Part shown: positions 1-5,647 of the stretch, piece by piece
Layout: each line of letters opens with the position of its first letter
How positions within the stretch are numbered: the stretch's first letter is position 1
The notes under the pieces: model-generated
The model's database searches: none
The model's input: only the letters and a program-made list of their open reading frames with translations
What the model was told of the DNA's origin: nothing
Assembly: GCA_903904765.1 (NCBI GenBank)
Contig: CAIVEA010000040.1
Span: forward strand, 1 to 6,331
Origin: an uncultured Chloroflexota bacterium
GTDB lineage: Bacteria > Chloroflexota > Anaerolineae > Aggregatilineales > Phototrophicaceae
Length of the DNA stretch: 6,331 nt
Reading direction: 5' to 3'
Translations under genes and position numbers: made by a program

Positions 1-64
1 CCAGAACCAACAGAACCAGCAAGGCGAAAACTATGGACAGACGGGACGAGAATTTCTTAAACAT
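1..64 (-). CDS. N-terminus of a secreted protein, probably the sugar ABC transporter substrate-binding protein (cut by the left window edge)
   Basis: An ATG at 64-62 opens a leftward frame that stays open to the window edge. It gives 21 residues: a basic start (MFKKFSSR) followed by a hydrophobic run (IVFALLVLLVL), which is the n- and h-region of a bacterial signal peptide. A good Shine-Dalgarno sequence (AAGGAG, 76-71) sits 6 bases upstream. The gene lies about 110 bases downstream of, and on the same strand as, an RbsC-type permease. In that transporter class an exported periplasmic-binding-protein-like sugar receptor is commonly encoded beside the permease, so this role is inferred. Any other exported or lipoprotein gene would also fit; no mature domain is visible. 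The start is well supported and the function only moderately. Confidence 0.62.
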   Translation of the reverse strand, partial: MFKKFSSRLSIVFALLVLLVL

Positions 65-70
65 CACAAA

Positions 71-76
71 CTCCTT
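71..76 (-). promoter_or_regulatory. Ribosome binding site of the signal-peptide gene
   Basis: AAGGAG on the minus strand lies 6 bases before the ATG at 64-62. It fixes the start of a reading frame of which only 64 bases are in the window, and it is stronger than the sites in front of the permease and hydrolase genes. That is consistent with high translation of a binding protein. Confidence 0.6.
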
Positions 77-150
77 GTAAATTTTCAGAATGACTGACCT
101 GTATAGGTGTGCCTGTAGTTATGGTTGAATAGGTCTGCTCCTTTCATCAC

Positions 151-171
151 CGCGAATAGCGGCTATCCGCG
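151..171 (-). other. Hairpin in the gap between permease and signal-peptide gene
   Basis: Just after the permease stop codon (175-173) the minus-strand transcript can fold into a 9-bp stem with a three-base loop. The arms are CGCGGATAG and CTATTCGCG; one pair is G-U and the rest are Watson-Crick. No U-run follows, so it is not a typical intrinsic terminator. A 3'-end stabilising or processing hairpin between a permease and a more highly expressed binding-protein gene is a reasonable guess. The remaining bases up to 65 contain only the downstream ribosome binding site and a 12-base near-palindrome at 97-108. Confidence 0.45.
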
Positions 172-172
172 C

Positions 173-1168
173 CTAGCGTTCGGAACGTCTGTGGCGAATG
201 ACATCCACAGAGGCAGCGGCTAACATGAATAAGCCAAGCACCGGGGTCTGCCAATACGGATCAAACTGTGCCACCACCATGCCTGTGCGAATGACCTGCA
301 TCAGCATCACACCGAATAGCGTGCCGATGGCAGACCCGCGTCCACCGAAAAAGCTCACGCCACCTAAAATCACGCCAGCGATGATGTCCAACTCAAGGTT
401 CTTGCCGATGATGGGATCGCCCGAAGGCAGAGGCAATTGGCTCATGTACAGCAGGCCGGAACAGCCCGCCAAAAAACTCGTAAGAACGAAGGCCAACGTC
501 TTGACGCGGGTAGTGTTGATACCCACAATCTGCGCGGCCAGTTTATTCGTGCCGGTGGCAAAGATCGCCGCGCCCCATGTCGTCCGGTTCAGGACGACAT
601 GCACAATCACCATCATGATGAGCATCAGCACAAACACAACCGACACGCCCAGCGGACGCAACGTACCCAAGTAGCCCACTTCTTCCGGCAACGGGTAAAT
701 GGGCAGGCCGTTGGCGAACAGATAACTTGCGCCGCGCACAGCCAGCCCTACGCCCAGCGTGGTTAGAACGGCATGTACGCCCACCCGCACCGTCAAAATC
801 GCATTGAGCAGGCCAATCAAGATAGACACGCCCAGCGCACAGATCGAAGCCTGCCACACAGGCATTCCGCTATCGCGGATGAGGCTGGCGGCAAACACCG
901 CCGTCAGGCTCATGACCGAGGCGGTGGAAAGATCAATCTCCCCTGTAATCATCAGCACGACCATTCCCATGCCGATCAAACCGGGAAATGCCATCGTCCG
1001 TAAAATCGAGGTGATGGTGATCGGAGCGAGGATAGCGGGATTACGGATGTAGAAAAACACGAGCAGCGTAATCAACGGAATCAGAATGGCCGATTCATGT
1101 CGAGCGAGCAACCTGCGTGCAAAAGACGGCAAACGAAAGCGTGTGCTGGCGCTGGAATTCTGGCTCAT
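173..1168 (-). CDS. Sugar ABC transporter permease, RbsC/AraH type (BPD_transp_2 family)
   Basis: The 331-residue protein is an inner-membrane channel subunit of a pentose/hexose-type ABC importer. A basic cytoplasmic N-terminus is followed by many hydrophobic segments, for example about 27-41, 61-75, 108-126, 133-152, 174-193 and 224-243. Family landmarks are visible: GEIDLS at 76-81 (usually GGIDLS), the loop facing the ATPase around ATGTNKLAAQIVGIN at 204-218, ELDIIAGVILGG at 259-270 and FGGRGS at 274-279. Length is normal. The ATG at 1168-1166 is preceded by a purine-rich stretch (AAAGAGAGAC, 1185-1176) that can act as a weak ribosome site. No ATPase gene lies between it and the divergent promoter, so the permease appears to be the first gene of its transcript, with the putative binding protein next. 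Sugar specificity cannot be read from the permease; ribose-, rhamnose-, xylose- or fucose-type systems are all possible. Confidence 0.93.
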   Translation of the reverse strand: MSQNSSASTRFRLPSFARRLLARHESAILIPLITLLVFFYIRNPAILAPITITSILRTMAFPGLIGMGMVVLMITGEIDLSTASVMSLTAVFAASLIRDSGMPVWQASICALGVSILIGLLNAILTVRVGVHAVLTTLGVGLAVRGASYLFANGLPIYPLPEEVGYLGTLRPLGVSVVFVLMLIMMVIVHVVLNRTTWGAAIFATGTNKLAAQIVGINTTRVKTLAFVLTSFLAGCSGLLYMSQLPLPSGDPIIGKNLELDIIAGVILGGVSFFGGRGSAIGTLFGVMLMQVIRTGMVVAQFDPYWQTPVLGLFMLAAASVDVIRHRRSER

Positions 1169-1311
1169 TCCGATTGTCTCTCTTTAAGCGCAAAACGTCG
1201 GGTGCTGCCTGATCGCAGATCCGTGACTACTGATGGAAACGATGAACAATTGCTTCCCACAACCCAACCAAAGAGGGGGAATCAACCATTCTCCGAATTA
1301 ATGAAGGGTTA

Positions 1312-1333
1312 TGCTGTCCAGTAAAAGACAGCA
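1312..1333 (-). other. Inverted repeat / hairpin in the permease mRNA leader
   Basis: TGCTGTC (1312-1318) and GACAGCA (1327-1333) form a perfect 7-bp inverted repeat around an 8-base spacer. If the leftward promoter at 1458-1487 is used, this lies inside the permease leader and would fold as a hairpin. No U-run follows on the minus strand, so it is not an evident terminator. It could instead be a protein-binding site on DNA. Confidence 0.4.
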
Positions 1334-1344
1334 CCAACAAGGCG

Positions 1345-1417
1345 GGGGCGTTTCAAAAGCGGGATCATAAGGTATGGAATGAAAATATTGAGCATCAATA
1401 CCGAATGAAAGCGCCCC
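1345..1417 (-). other. Candidate structured 5' leader of the permease transcript
   Basis: On the minus strand GGGGCGCTTTCA (1417-1406) can pair with TGAAACGCCCC (1355-1345), giving 11 base pairs with one bulged C. The 50-base enclosed region contains a GGTAT/ATACC pairing (1402-1398 with 1375-1371) and a competing small hairpin TATTGA-TGC-TCAATA (1400-1386). The element lies 34 to 106 bases downstream of the start site predicted for the leftward promoter. It matches no riboswitch class I recognise and no terminator U-run follows. The pairing is seen directly; a regulatory role is inferred. Confidence 0.35.
1386..1400. repeat. Small palindrome TATTGA-GCA-TCAATA
   Basis: Two 6-base arms are perfect inverted copies around GCA. 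The first ten bases (TATTGAGCAT, 1386-1395) occur again in inverted orientation at 1545-1554, close to the predicted start point of the hydrolase transcript. A shared regulator binding site is possible, but at this length chance cannot be excluded. Confidence 0.35.
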
Positions 1418-1434
1418 ACAAAGGGTTATATTTC

Positions 1435-1460
1435 ACTGTCAATTGTTAACAGTTGACAGT
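1435..1460. promoter_or_regulatory. 26-base palindrome, probable operator for the leftward promoter
   Basis: The arms ACTGTCAATTGTT and AACAGTTGACAGT are inverted copies with 12 of 13 pairs matching; only the T1443/G1452 pair fails. The centre is GTTAAC. Its right end overlaps the -10 hexamer of the leftward promoter, and it covers the predicted start site and the first bases of the transcript, the classic position for a repressor. A related half-element (TTGACAATTGCAGTG on the minus strand, 1487-1473) overlaps the -35 box; the matching stretch of the palindrome reads TTAACAATTGACAGTG (1449-1434). The GT-TA-AC centre resembles dyads bound by small winged-helix sugar regulators such as GntR-type proteins, but the family cannot be assigned from the site alone. 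Confidence 0.7.
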
Positions 1461-1487
1461 ATATCTTTATATCACTGCAATTGTCAA
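1458..1487 (-). promoter_or_regulatory. Leftward sigma70-type promoter for the permease operon
   Basis: On the minus strand a perfect -35 hexamer TTGACA (1487-1482) is followed after 18 bases by TATACT (1463-1458), one mismatch from TATAAT. The predicted start is near 1451, inside the 26-base palindrome, which leaves a leader of about 280 bases before the permease ATG. This is the best match to a housekeeping promoter that I found in the intergenic region. Confidence 0.6.
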
Positions 1488-1510
1488 GCAAATGGGCAAC
1501 GAGACGCGGG

Positions 1511-1540
1511 TTGGCAACGTTTTGCAAAAACGACCATAAT
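1511..1540 (+). promoter_or_regulatory. Rightward sigma70-type promoter for the hydrolase gene
   Basis: TTGGCA (1511-1516) and CATAAT (1535-1540) each match the consensus at five of six positions and are 18 bases apart. The predicted start near 1547 gives a leader of about 38 bases. The spacer contains the perfect 10-base palindrome TTTTGCAAAA (1520-1529) next to AACGTT, which recalls CG-centred LacI-family operators, although a symmetric LacI-type box cannot be drawn cleanly. The inverted copy of TATTGAGCAT (1545-1554) overlaps the predicted start. Confidence 0.45.
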
Positions 1541-1544
1541 CACC

Positions 1545-1554
1545 ATGCTCAATA
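1545..1554. repeat. Inverted copy of the TATTGAGCAT element
   Basis: ATGCTCAATA is the exact reverse complement of 1386-1395, about 160 bases away on the other side of both promoters. The match stops at ten bases on both sides. It could be a second, remote operator or a coincidence. Confidence 0.3.
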
Positions 1555-1584
1555 GGTAGCAAATATCATTGAAAAGTTAGACTC

Positions 1585-3753
1585 ATGACCCAACGCTGGT
1601 TATCTACTCATCTACGCCGTGTATTTTTCGATATGCACCTTCCCGATTGGACACGCCCCGGTCAATCTGGCGGGCAAGTTAATGAACTTCGTGATGTAGC
1701 AACGGCCTTTGATCCGGCAGCGATTGTGGCGGCTTTTTCCCGTGCGCGTATCAATGCGGCGGTGGTCTATGCCAAATGCCAGTATGGGAACTTTTACTAC
1801 AACACGCAGATCGGTCATAAGCACGCTGGATTGGGCGATCTGGATTTCCTCGGCGAAATGATCCGGCATGCACACCAGCATGGCATCAAGGTCATCGGCT
1901 ACTATTCGAATATGTGGGATACCGAAGCTGCCCGCGAACATCCCGATTGGAGAAAACAGGATGCAAATGGCAACAATTCCTACAATCGCTGGCCGGGACT
2001 CTGTCTGAACAGTCCCTATCGTGAACGGGTCACACAGCATTTAACCGAGATGTTTAGCAACTATGATCTCGATGGCATTTGGATGGATATTCTCAGTGAT
2101 TTACCGTGTTTCTGTCCGCGCTGCCAGCAGTTGTATAGCGCAGCATCCGGCAAGGTGATGCCACGCACGCAGGACTCTCCTGACTGGATTGACATGGTGC
2201 GCTGGCAGCAAGATTATCTCTACGATTACCTCGCCGAAAAACGCGCTGTGGTGAAAGCCATCAAACCGGATGCAGCCTACGCCATCAACTTTTACGGCAC
2301 AACCTATGTCCCACCCAGTCAGGGGTTATCCTTCAAGCATCTAGCCCTCTCCGACTACGGTTCCTCTGAAGGGTATACCGAATGGCATGGCCTGTTGTTC
2401 CCCAGCTATGTAACCCGCTACATGCAAACGGGCATGGATCACGGCCCGGTTGAGGTGCTGACTGGACGGTTTGAAAGTACTTGGGATTTCACGGTGCGTC
2501 CGCTGGCACAGATGCGCTTTGAAGCCTTCAGTATCGCAGCCAATGGGGGTGCTGTCTGCGTGGATGATGAGCCGTATCAAGATGGTCGCCTAGAACCCCA
2601 AGTCTACAGTCAGATTGGCGATTTCTTCAGCGAGATCGAGCGCCGTGAATCTTGGCTGATCGGAGCCGAGCCATTCCGTTATGCGGCTCTGTATCATTCG
2701 CAGAAAGCACGCGAACTCAACGAAACCCTGAACCCACCATGGGCGAACAAGCCACGATATTTCTTTCAGTTAGAAGGCAATCCAGCCGATTCCGATCTTG
2801 TGCCATCCCTGTTCGGAACATTCAAAACCTTACTCGAAGCGCACATCCCAACAGCGTTCGTGGATGATCGCCCATCCAGTCTAGCGACTTTAGACCAGTA
2901 CCGCGTGGTTATTCTCTCCAATGTACTGCCTTTATCCTCCGCTGAAGCAGAAGCCTTACGTGCCTATGTCGCTAACGGCGGCGGGTTGGTCATTACCGGG
3001 GGAACTTCACTGTACGACGAGATGGGTAAAATACGCGAAAAAGCACTACTGACCGATGTGATCGGGGCAAACATCGAAGGTCGTGGAAATTCCTCGTTCC
3101 CCTTCTTTCAGTTTCATCCCAGCCCGATCAGTCCCGGACTACCAGATCGCCCACTCCCCCATTACACCCCGATGTGGCAAATCACGGTAAATGCACCCGA
3201 TGTACAGGTGGCGGCCACCCGACGCGACGCGCTCATCGAAACCAGCGGCGAACTCTACTATCATAACAACAAACCGCCCCCCGGTTCAGATACGGGCGAA
3301 CCGATCATCATCTACCGGCAATTTGGCAAGGGTCGTGTCATCTATTGTGCTGGATTGCCAGAAAATAACTACACCCTGCTCGGTCATCCCCCTTACCGGC
3401 ATATCCTGACCAATATGATCGAGTGGGCTGCGGGAGAAAAACCACCTTTCGGCCTGAAGGGATTGCTCAATACGGAACTGGTTGTGAACCGGATAGGAGC
3501 AGACTGGGTGATCCATCTGGTGACAGGCAATCCGCAGCGCAACATATACTTTAGCAATCAACGCACATCAGAAACCATCGAAGAACCAGCAGCACTCGGC
3601 ATGGTACATCTCTCCATTCCGTCAGGTATCCAGCAGGCGTGGCGCGTTCCACAGCAACAGGAGCTTCGTATCGAAACCGATGGCAATCAGGCGTATGTCG
3701 TCATACCGAATGTCGGCGACTGGGAAACCATCGTTCTGAAACATGATGCATAG
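1585..3753 (+). CDS. Cytoplasmic glycoside hydrolase, GHL6 barrel plus beta-galactosidase-trimerisation domain; possible alpha-L-fucosidase (GH151-like)
   Basis: The 722-residue protein has no signal peptide, so it should act on imported glycosides. Residues about 12-350 look like the hypothetical-glycosyl-hydrolase-6 (GHL6) TIM barrel: FFDMHLPDW (14-22), YAKCQYGNFYY (62-72), DFLGE (87-91), GIKVIGYYSNMWD (100-112), DGIWMD (163-168) and a C-x-C-x2-C cluster (C175, C177, C180). D168 is a candidate nucleophile; E262 and E266 lie in a conserved-looking segment and are candidates for acid/base. Residues about 365-550 resemble the Rossmann-like trimerisation domain of GH42-type enzymes (VANGGGLVITG near 463-473), and a beta-rich tail ends the protein. 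This layout is what I know for GH151 alpha-L-fucosidases, but GHL6 proteins are diverse and the substrate is not proven. The ATG is the first start after an in-frame TGA at 1570-1572; the ribosome site (GAAAAG, 1571-1576) is weak. It has its own promoter and terminator, so it is probably monocistronic. Confidence 0.85.
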   Translation: MTQRWLSTHLRRVFFDMHLPDWTRPGQSGGQVNELRDVATAFDPAAIVAAFSRARINAAVVYAKCQYGNFYYNTQIGHKHAGLGDLDFLGEMIRHAHQHGIKVIGYYSNMWDTEAAREHPDWRKQDANGNNSYNRWPGLCLNSPYRERVTQHLTEMFSNYDLDGIWMDILSDLPCFCPRCQQLYSAASGKVMPRTQDSPDWIDMVRWQQDYLYDYLAEKRAVVKAIKPDAAYAINFYGTTYVPPSQGLSFKHLALSDYGSSEGYTEWHGLLFPSYVTRYMQTGMDHGPVEVLTGRFESTWDFTVRPLAQMRFEAFSIAANGGAVCVDDEPYQDGRLEPQVYSQIGDFFSEIERRESWLIGAEPFRYAALYHSQKARELNETLNPPWANKPRYFFQLEGNPADSDLVPSLFGTFKTLLEAHIPTAFVDDRPSSLATLDQYRVVILSNVLPLSSAEAEALRAYVANGGGLVITGGTSLYDEMGKIREKALLTDVIGANIEGRGNSSFPFFQFHPSPISPGLPDRPLPHYTPMWQITVNAPDVQVAATRRDALIETSGELYYHNNKPPPGSDTGEPIIIYRQFGKGRVIYCAGLPENNYTLLGHPPYRHILTNMIEWAAGEKPPFGLKGLLNTELVVNRIGADWVIHLVTGNPQRNIYFSNQRTSETIEEPAALGMVHLSIPSGIQQAWRVPQQQELRIETDGNQAYVVIPNVGDWETIVLKHDA

Positions 3754-3963
3754 CCTGTGTAAAATCGGTAACAAAAAAAATCAGCGAAGGCTAAATTCGT
3801 CAGCAGGCACACCGTTCTATCTTTCCCAAGATGTATCCGGGAATTCCCTCACACCCGGATACATCCTTGTTTTCCCGGCTACGCTATTCAGTCTAATCAG
3901 TCGCGGTGGACGCGAACGACACACCGCCGATTTGCCTCTATAGATACCATCGCCTGCGGTAAC
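3754..3963. other. Convergent gap between the hydrolase and lactonase genes
   Basis: These 210 bases separate two convergent genes. They contain the rightward hairpin terminator at 3830-3873 and a run of eight A at 3773-3780, which reads as eight T on the minus strand, 184 bases past the lactonase stop. Only a four-pair stem (CGAA/TTCG) precedes that T-run in the leftward direction, so a terminator for the leftward operon is possible but weak. An imperfect GCGGTG/CACCGC stem near 3902-3926 has no T-run on either side. No coding sequence is evident. Confidence 0.7.
3830..3873 (+). terminator. Hairpin terminator of the hydrolase gene
   Basis: GATGTATCCGGG (3830-3841) and CCCGGATACATC (3854-3865) pair perfectly over 12 bases around a 12-base loop, followed by CTTGTTTT. 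The U-rich tail is interrupted by one G and offset by one base, so efficiency is uncertain, but position (about 75 bases past the stop) and orientation suit the rightward gene. On the opposite strand no U-run follows, although the stem could still hinder leftward transcription. The left arm and loop include the small palindrome GGGAATTCCC (3839-3848). Confidence 0.75.
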
Positions 3964-4821
3964 TTAGCTCAGCGTGGGGTACTGCACCGGAATGCCGGGG
4001 ACATCCACCGCTGCCGTTGCCAGATTCCAGCCGCACAGGTTGGCAATCAGCAGGGTCTTCCGGTCTGCGCCGCCAAAGGCGATATTGGTGGGCGCGACCA
4101 GTATCAACTGCTCCCAATCGTCATAGAGCGTGGTCAGTTCGCCCTTGTCGAAAATGTAAATGATGTTGGGATTGTAGAGCGAGATGTACAGCCGCCCCTG
4201 CTGGTCGAATGCCACGCCGTCTGGCACGTTGCGTGGCAGTTCCACCACCACCTCGCGGTTGCCCGCCGTCCCATCGGGGCGTATGGCGACGCGGGAGATC
4301 AGCGGCGGACACGATTCGACCACGTACAGCCATTGACCATCCGGCGACAGGCACATGCCGTTGGTGAAGCCGTTCGCCTGCCGATCCCAGACCGTCCCCG
4401 CGCCACCGGGGGTGACCTTCCAGATGAAGCCGTCACGCTTGCCCCATTCGCCGCTGTCCGAGACGTACAGATTGCCTGCTGCATCGAACACAGGATAGTT
4501 GGGGACGCGCATCTCCTGATCGGCGGTGCTGCCCGCGTAGCGCGTCACCCCGCCGGCTGGCGTGACACGAATCACCTCGCGCCGCCCCTGATCGCAGGCG
4601 TAGACATTCCCCGCCGCGTCGTGCGCCATTCCCAGCACAAAACCGCCGCTGTTGGCGAACGTTTCCGGTTGTCCACTGCTCAAATCAATCCGGTAGACCT
4701 GTCCCGCTTCGCCGCCTGCGTAAACCTTGCCATCCGGCCCCCATGCCACCCCTTCGGGATGATCCAGCCCCGGCGCGAGAACCGACAAGGTGCTGATCGG
4801 ATGCGGAGATTGATCGCTCAT
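3964..4821 (-). CDS. SMP-30/gluconolactonase family sugar lactonase
   Basis: The 285-residue protein is a six-bladed beta-propeller of the SMP-30/gluconolactonase/LRE family; members hydrolyse sugar 1,4- or 1,5-lactones to aldonates using one divalent metal. The three expected metal ligands are visible in their usual contexts: E23 in HPEGVAW, N154 in NGMCLSPDG and D201 in VPDGVAFD. N108 in VPNYPVFD sits where the family has its substrate-binding Asn. Blade repeats of the type DxxGNxY recur (about 68-74, 113-119, 206-212). There is no signal peptide, so the enzyme is cytoplasmic. The ATG at 4821-4819 follows a GGGGGA ribosome site about seven bases upstream and lies 18 bases after the dehydrogenase stop, so the two are almost certainly co-transcribed. 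In this context the natural substrate is probably the lactone made by that dehydrogenase; which sugar is unknown. Confidence 0.9.
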   Translation of the reverse strand: MSDQSPHPISTLSVLAPGLDHPEGVAWGPDGKVYAGGEAGQVYRIDLSSGQPETFANSGGFVLGMAHDAAGNVYACDQGRREVIRVTPAGGVTRYAGSTADQEMRVPNYPVFDAAGNLYVSDSGEWGKRDGFIWKVTPGGAGTVWDRQANGFTNGMCLSPDGQWLYVVESCPPLISRVAIRPDGTAGNREVVVELPRNVPDGVAFDQQGRLYISLYNPNIIYIFDKGELTTLYDDWEQLILVAPTNIAFGGADRKTLLIANLCGWNLATAAVDVPGIPVQYPTLS

Positions 4822-4839
4822 GCTGCTATCCCCCAGTCG

Positions 4840-5613
4840 CTAGAATGTACTCATCAGGCCACCGTCTACGACCAGCAATTGCCCGGTCATGTAACGGCAG
4901 TAACGGGATGCCAGAAATACCACCGTGCCAGACACATCTTCCGGCAGTCCGGTGCGGCGCAGCGGCACTTTGCCGCGCTTGACGTACCACTCCACAAAAT
5001 CCGGCGTGGTGGTTTCGTCCACGCCATCAATGAAGGACATGGGTGTACGCATGAAACCGGGAGCGACGGCGTTCACCAGAATGTTGTAGCGCCCCAACTC
5101 CACCGCCATAGACTTGGTGTAGGCGATGATGCCGCCCTTCGCCGCATTGTACGCCCCCGCGTCCCCGCTGGACGCAAACCCCTGTATCGAGGCAATGCTG
5201 ATGATGCGCCCGTACTCGCGTTCAACCATGTGCGGCGCGACCAGCTTCGACCCCATATACACGGCTTCCAGATTCACGGTGATCTGCTTGCGCCAATTTT
5301 CCAGCGTGTCGTTTAGAATGGTGCCGTAGAGCGCGATGGCGGCATTGTTCACCAGCACGTCAATCTGCCCGCGCCAGCCGATCACGTCGCGGACGACCTG
5401 CGCGTAAGCCTCATAATCGGTAATGTCCAGCGCAAAAGCGCAGGCACTGCCTCCTGCCGCTTCGATCTCCTGCTGCACCTGCCGCGCCGTGTCGGGGTTG
5501 CGTTCCAGCAGCGCCACCGATGCGCCTTCTGCCGCAAACTCCAGCGCAATCGCCCGTCCTAACCCCTGCCCTGCGCCCGTCACAATCGCAGTTTGTCCGT
5601 CTAATAGTCCCAT
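4840..5613 (-). CDS. Classical short-chain dehydrogenase/reductase, probably an NAD-dependent sugar 1-dehydrogenase
   Basis: The 257-residue protein has the full classical SDR set: cofactor motif TGAGQGLG (12-19), D63, NNAA (89-92), N114, S142, Y155 and K159 as the catalytic tetrad, PG at 185-186 and a C-terminal MTGQLLVVDGG. The residue ending the second strand is acidic (E37 in VALLERN), which in this family favours NAD over NADP. The sequence alone would also pass as a FabG-like or other alcohol SDR. The neighbours, a mutarotase-like protein upstream and a sugar lactonase 18 bases downstream, point to oxidation of an aldose to its lactone, as done by SDR-type fucose, rhamnose, galactose or arabinose dehydrogenases. 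The ATG at 5613-5611 has an AAGGA ribosome site seven bases upstream, and the preceding gene ends 34 bases before it. Confidence 0.92.
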   Translation of the reverse strand: MGLLDGQTAIVTGAGQGLGRAIALEFAAEGASVALLERNPDTARQVQQEIEAAGGSACAFALDITDYEAYAQVVRDVIGWRGQIDVLVNNAAIALYGTILNDTLENWRKQITVNLEAVYMGSKLVAPHMVEREYGRIISIASIQGFASSGDAGAYNAAKGGIIAYTKSMAVELGRYNILVNAVAPGFMRTPMSFIDGVDETTTPDFVEWYVKRGKVPLRRTGLPEDVSGTVVFLASRYCRYMTGQLLVVDGGLMSTF

Positions 5614-5647
5614 GTTCGCATCCTTGTCACCTTGTATCCGGCATTGA

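Larger units (their letters stand above)
1169..1584. other. Divergent control region between the permease and hydrolase genes
   Basis: These 416 bases separate two divergent genes and contain no convincing coding sequence on either strand. They hold a leftward and a rightward promoter candidate, a long palindrome, several short inverted and direct repeats, and an inferred structured leader on the leftward transcript. These are listed as separate features. Further repeats noted are AAGGGTTAT at 1304-1312 and 1421-1429, GAATGAAA at 1377-1384 and 1403-1410, and CAATTG at 1247, 1440 and 1478. A hydrophobic 28-codon reading frame on the minus strand (starting at 1395) lacks a ribosome site and is not called. 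Confidence 0.8.

Noticed and set aside
86..148. A 20-residue minus-strand frame (MKGADLFNHN...) between the permease and the signal-peptide gene.
   Set aside because: It is very short, has no ribosome site in the right place and no recognisable content; its AAAGGAG start is more likely incidental.
198..1052. Several open frames on the plus strand opposite the permease, the longest 158 codons.
   Set aside because: They are antisense to a strongly recognisable permease, show no domain and have biased, low-complexity composition typical of shadow frames.
1309..1395. A hydrophobic 28-residue minus-strand frame (MLNIFIPYLM...) in the permease leader, considered as a leader peptide.
   Set aside because: No ribosome site precedes it and there is no codon run or terminator/antiterminator arrangement to support attenuation.
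1453..1481. Plus-strand TTGACA at 1453-1458 considered as the -35 box of the hydrolase promoter.
   Set aside because: With a 17-base spacer the -10 would be TGCAAT, and the start would be over 90 bases from the gene; the hexamer is explained as half of the palindrome, and TTGGCA-N18-CATAAT fits better.
3902..3926. GCGGTG/CACCGC stem considered as terminator of the leftward operon.
   Set aside because: Six pairs around a 13-base loop with no T-run on either side.
4333..5316. A 327-codon plus-strand frame across the lactonase and dehydrogenase genes.
   Set aside because: It spans two well-supported genes and their junction on the opposite strand, is rich in Arg and His as expected for a shadow of GC-rich genes, and resembles no family.
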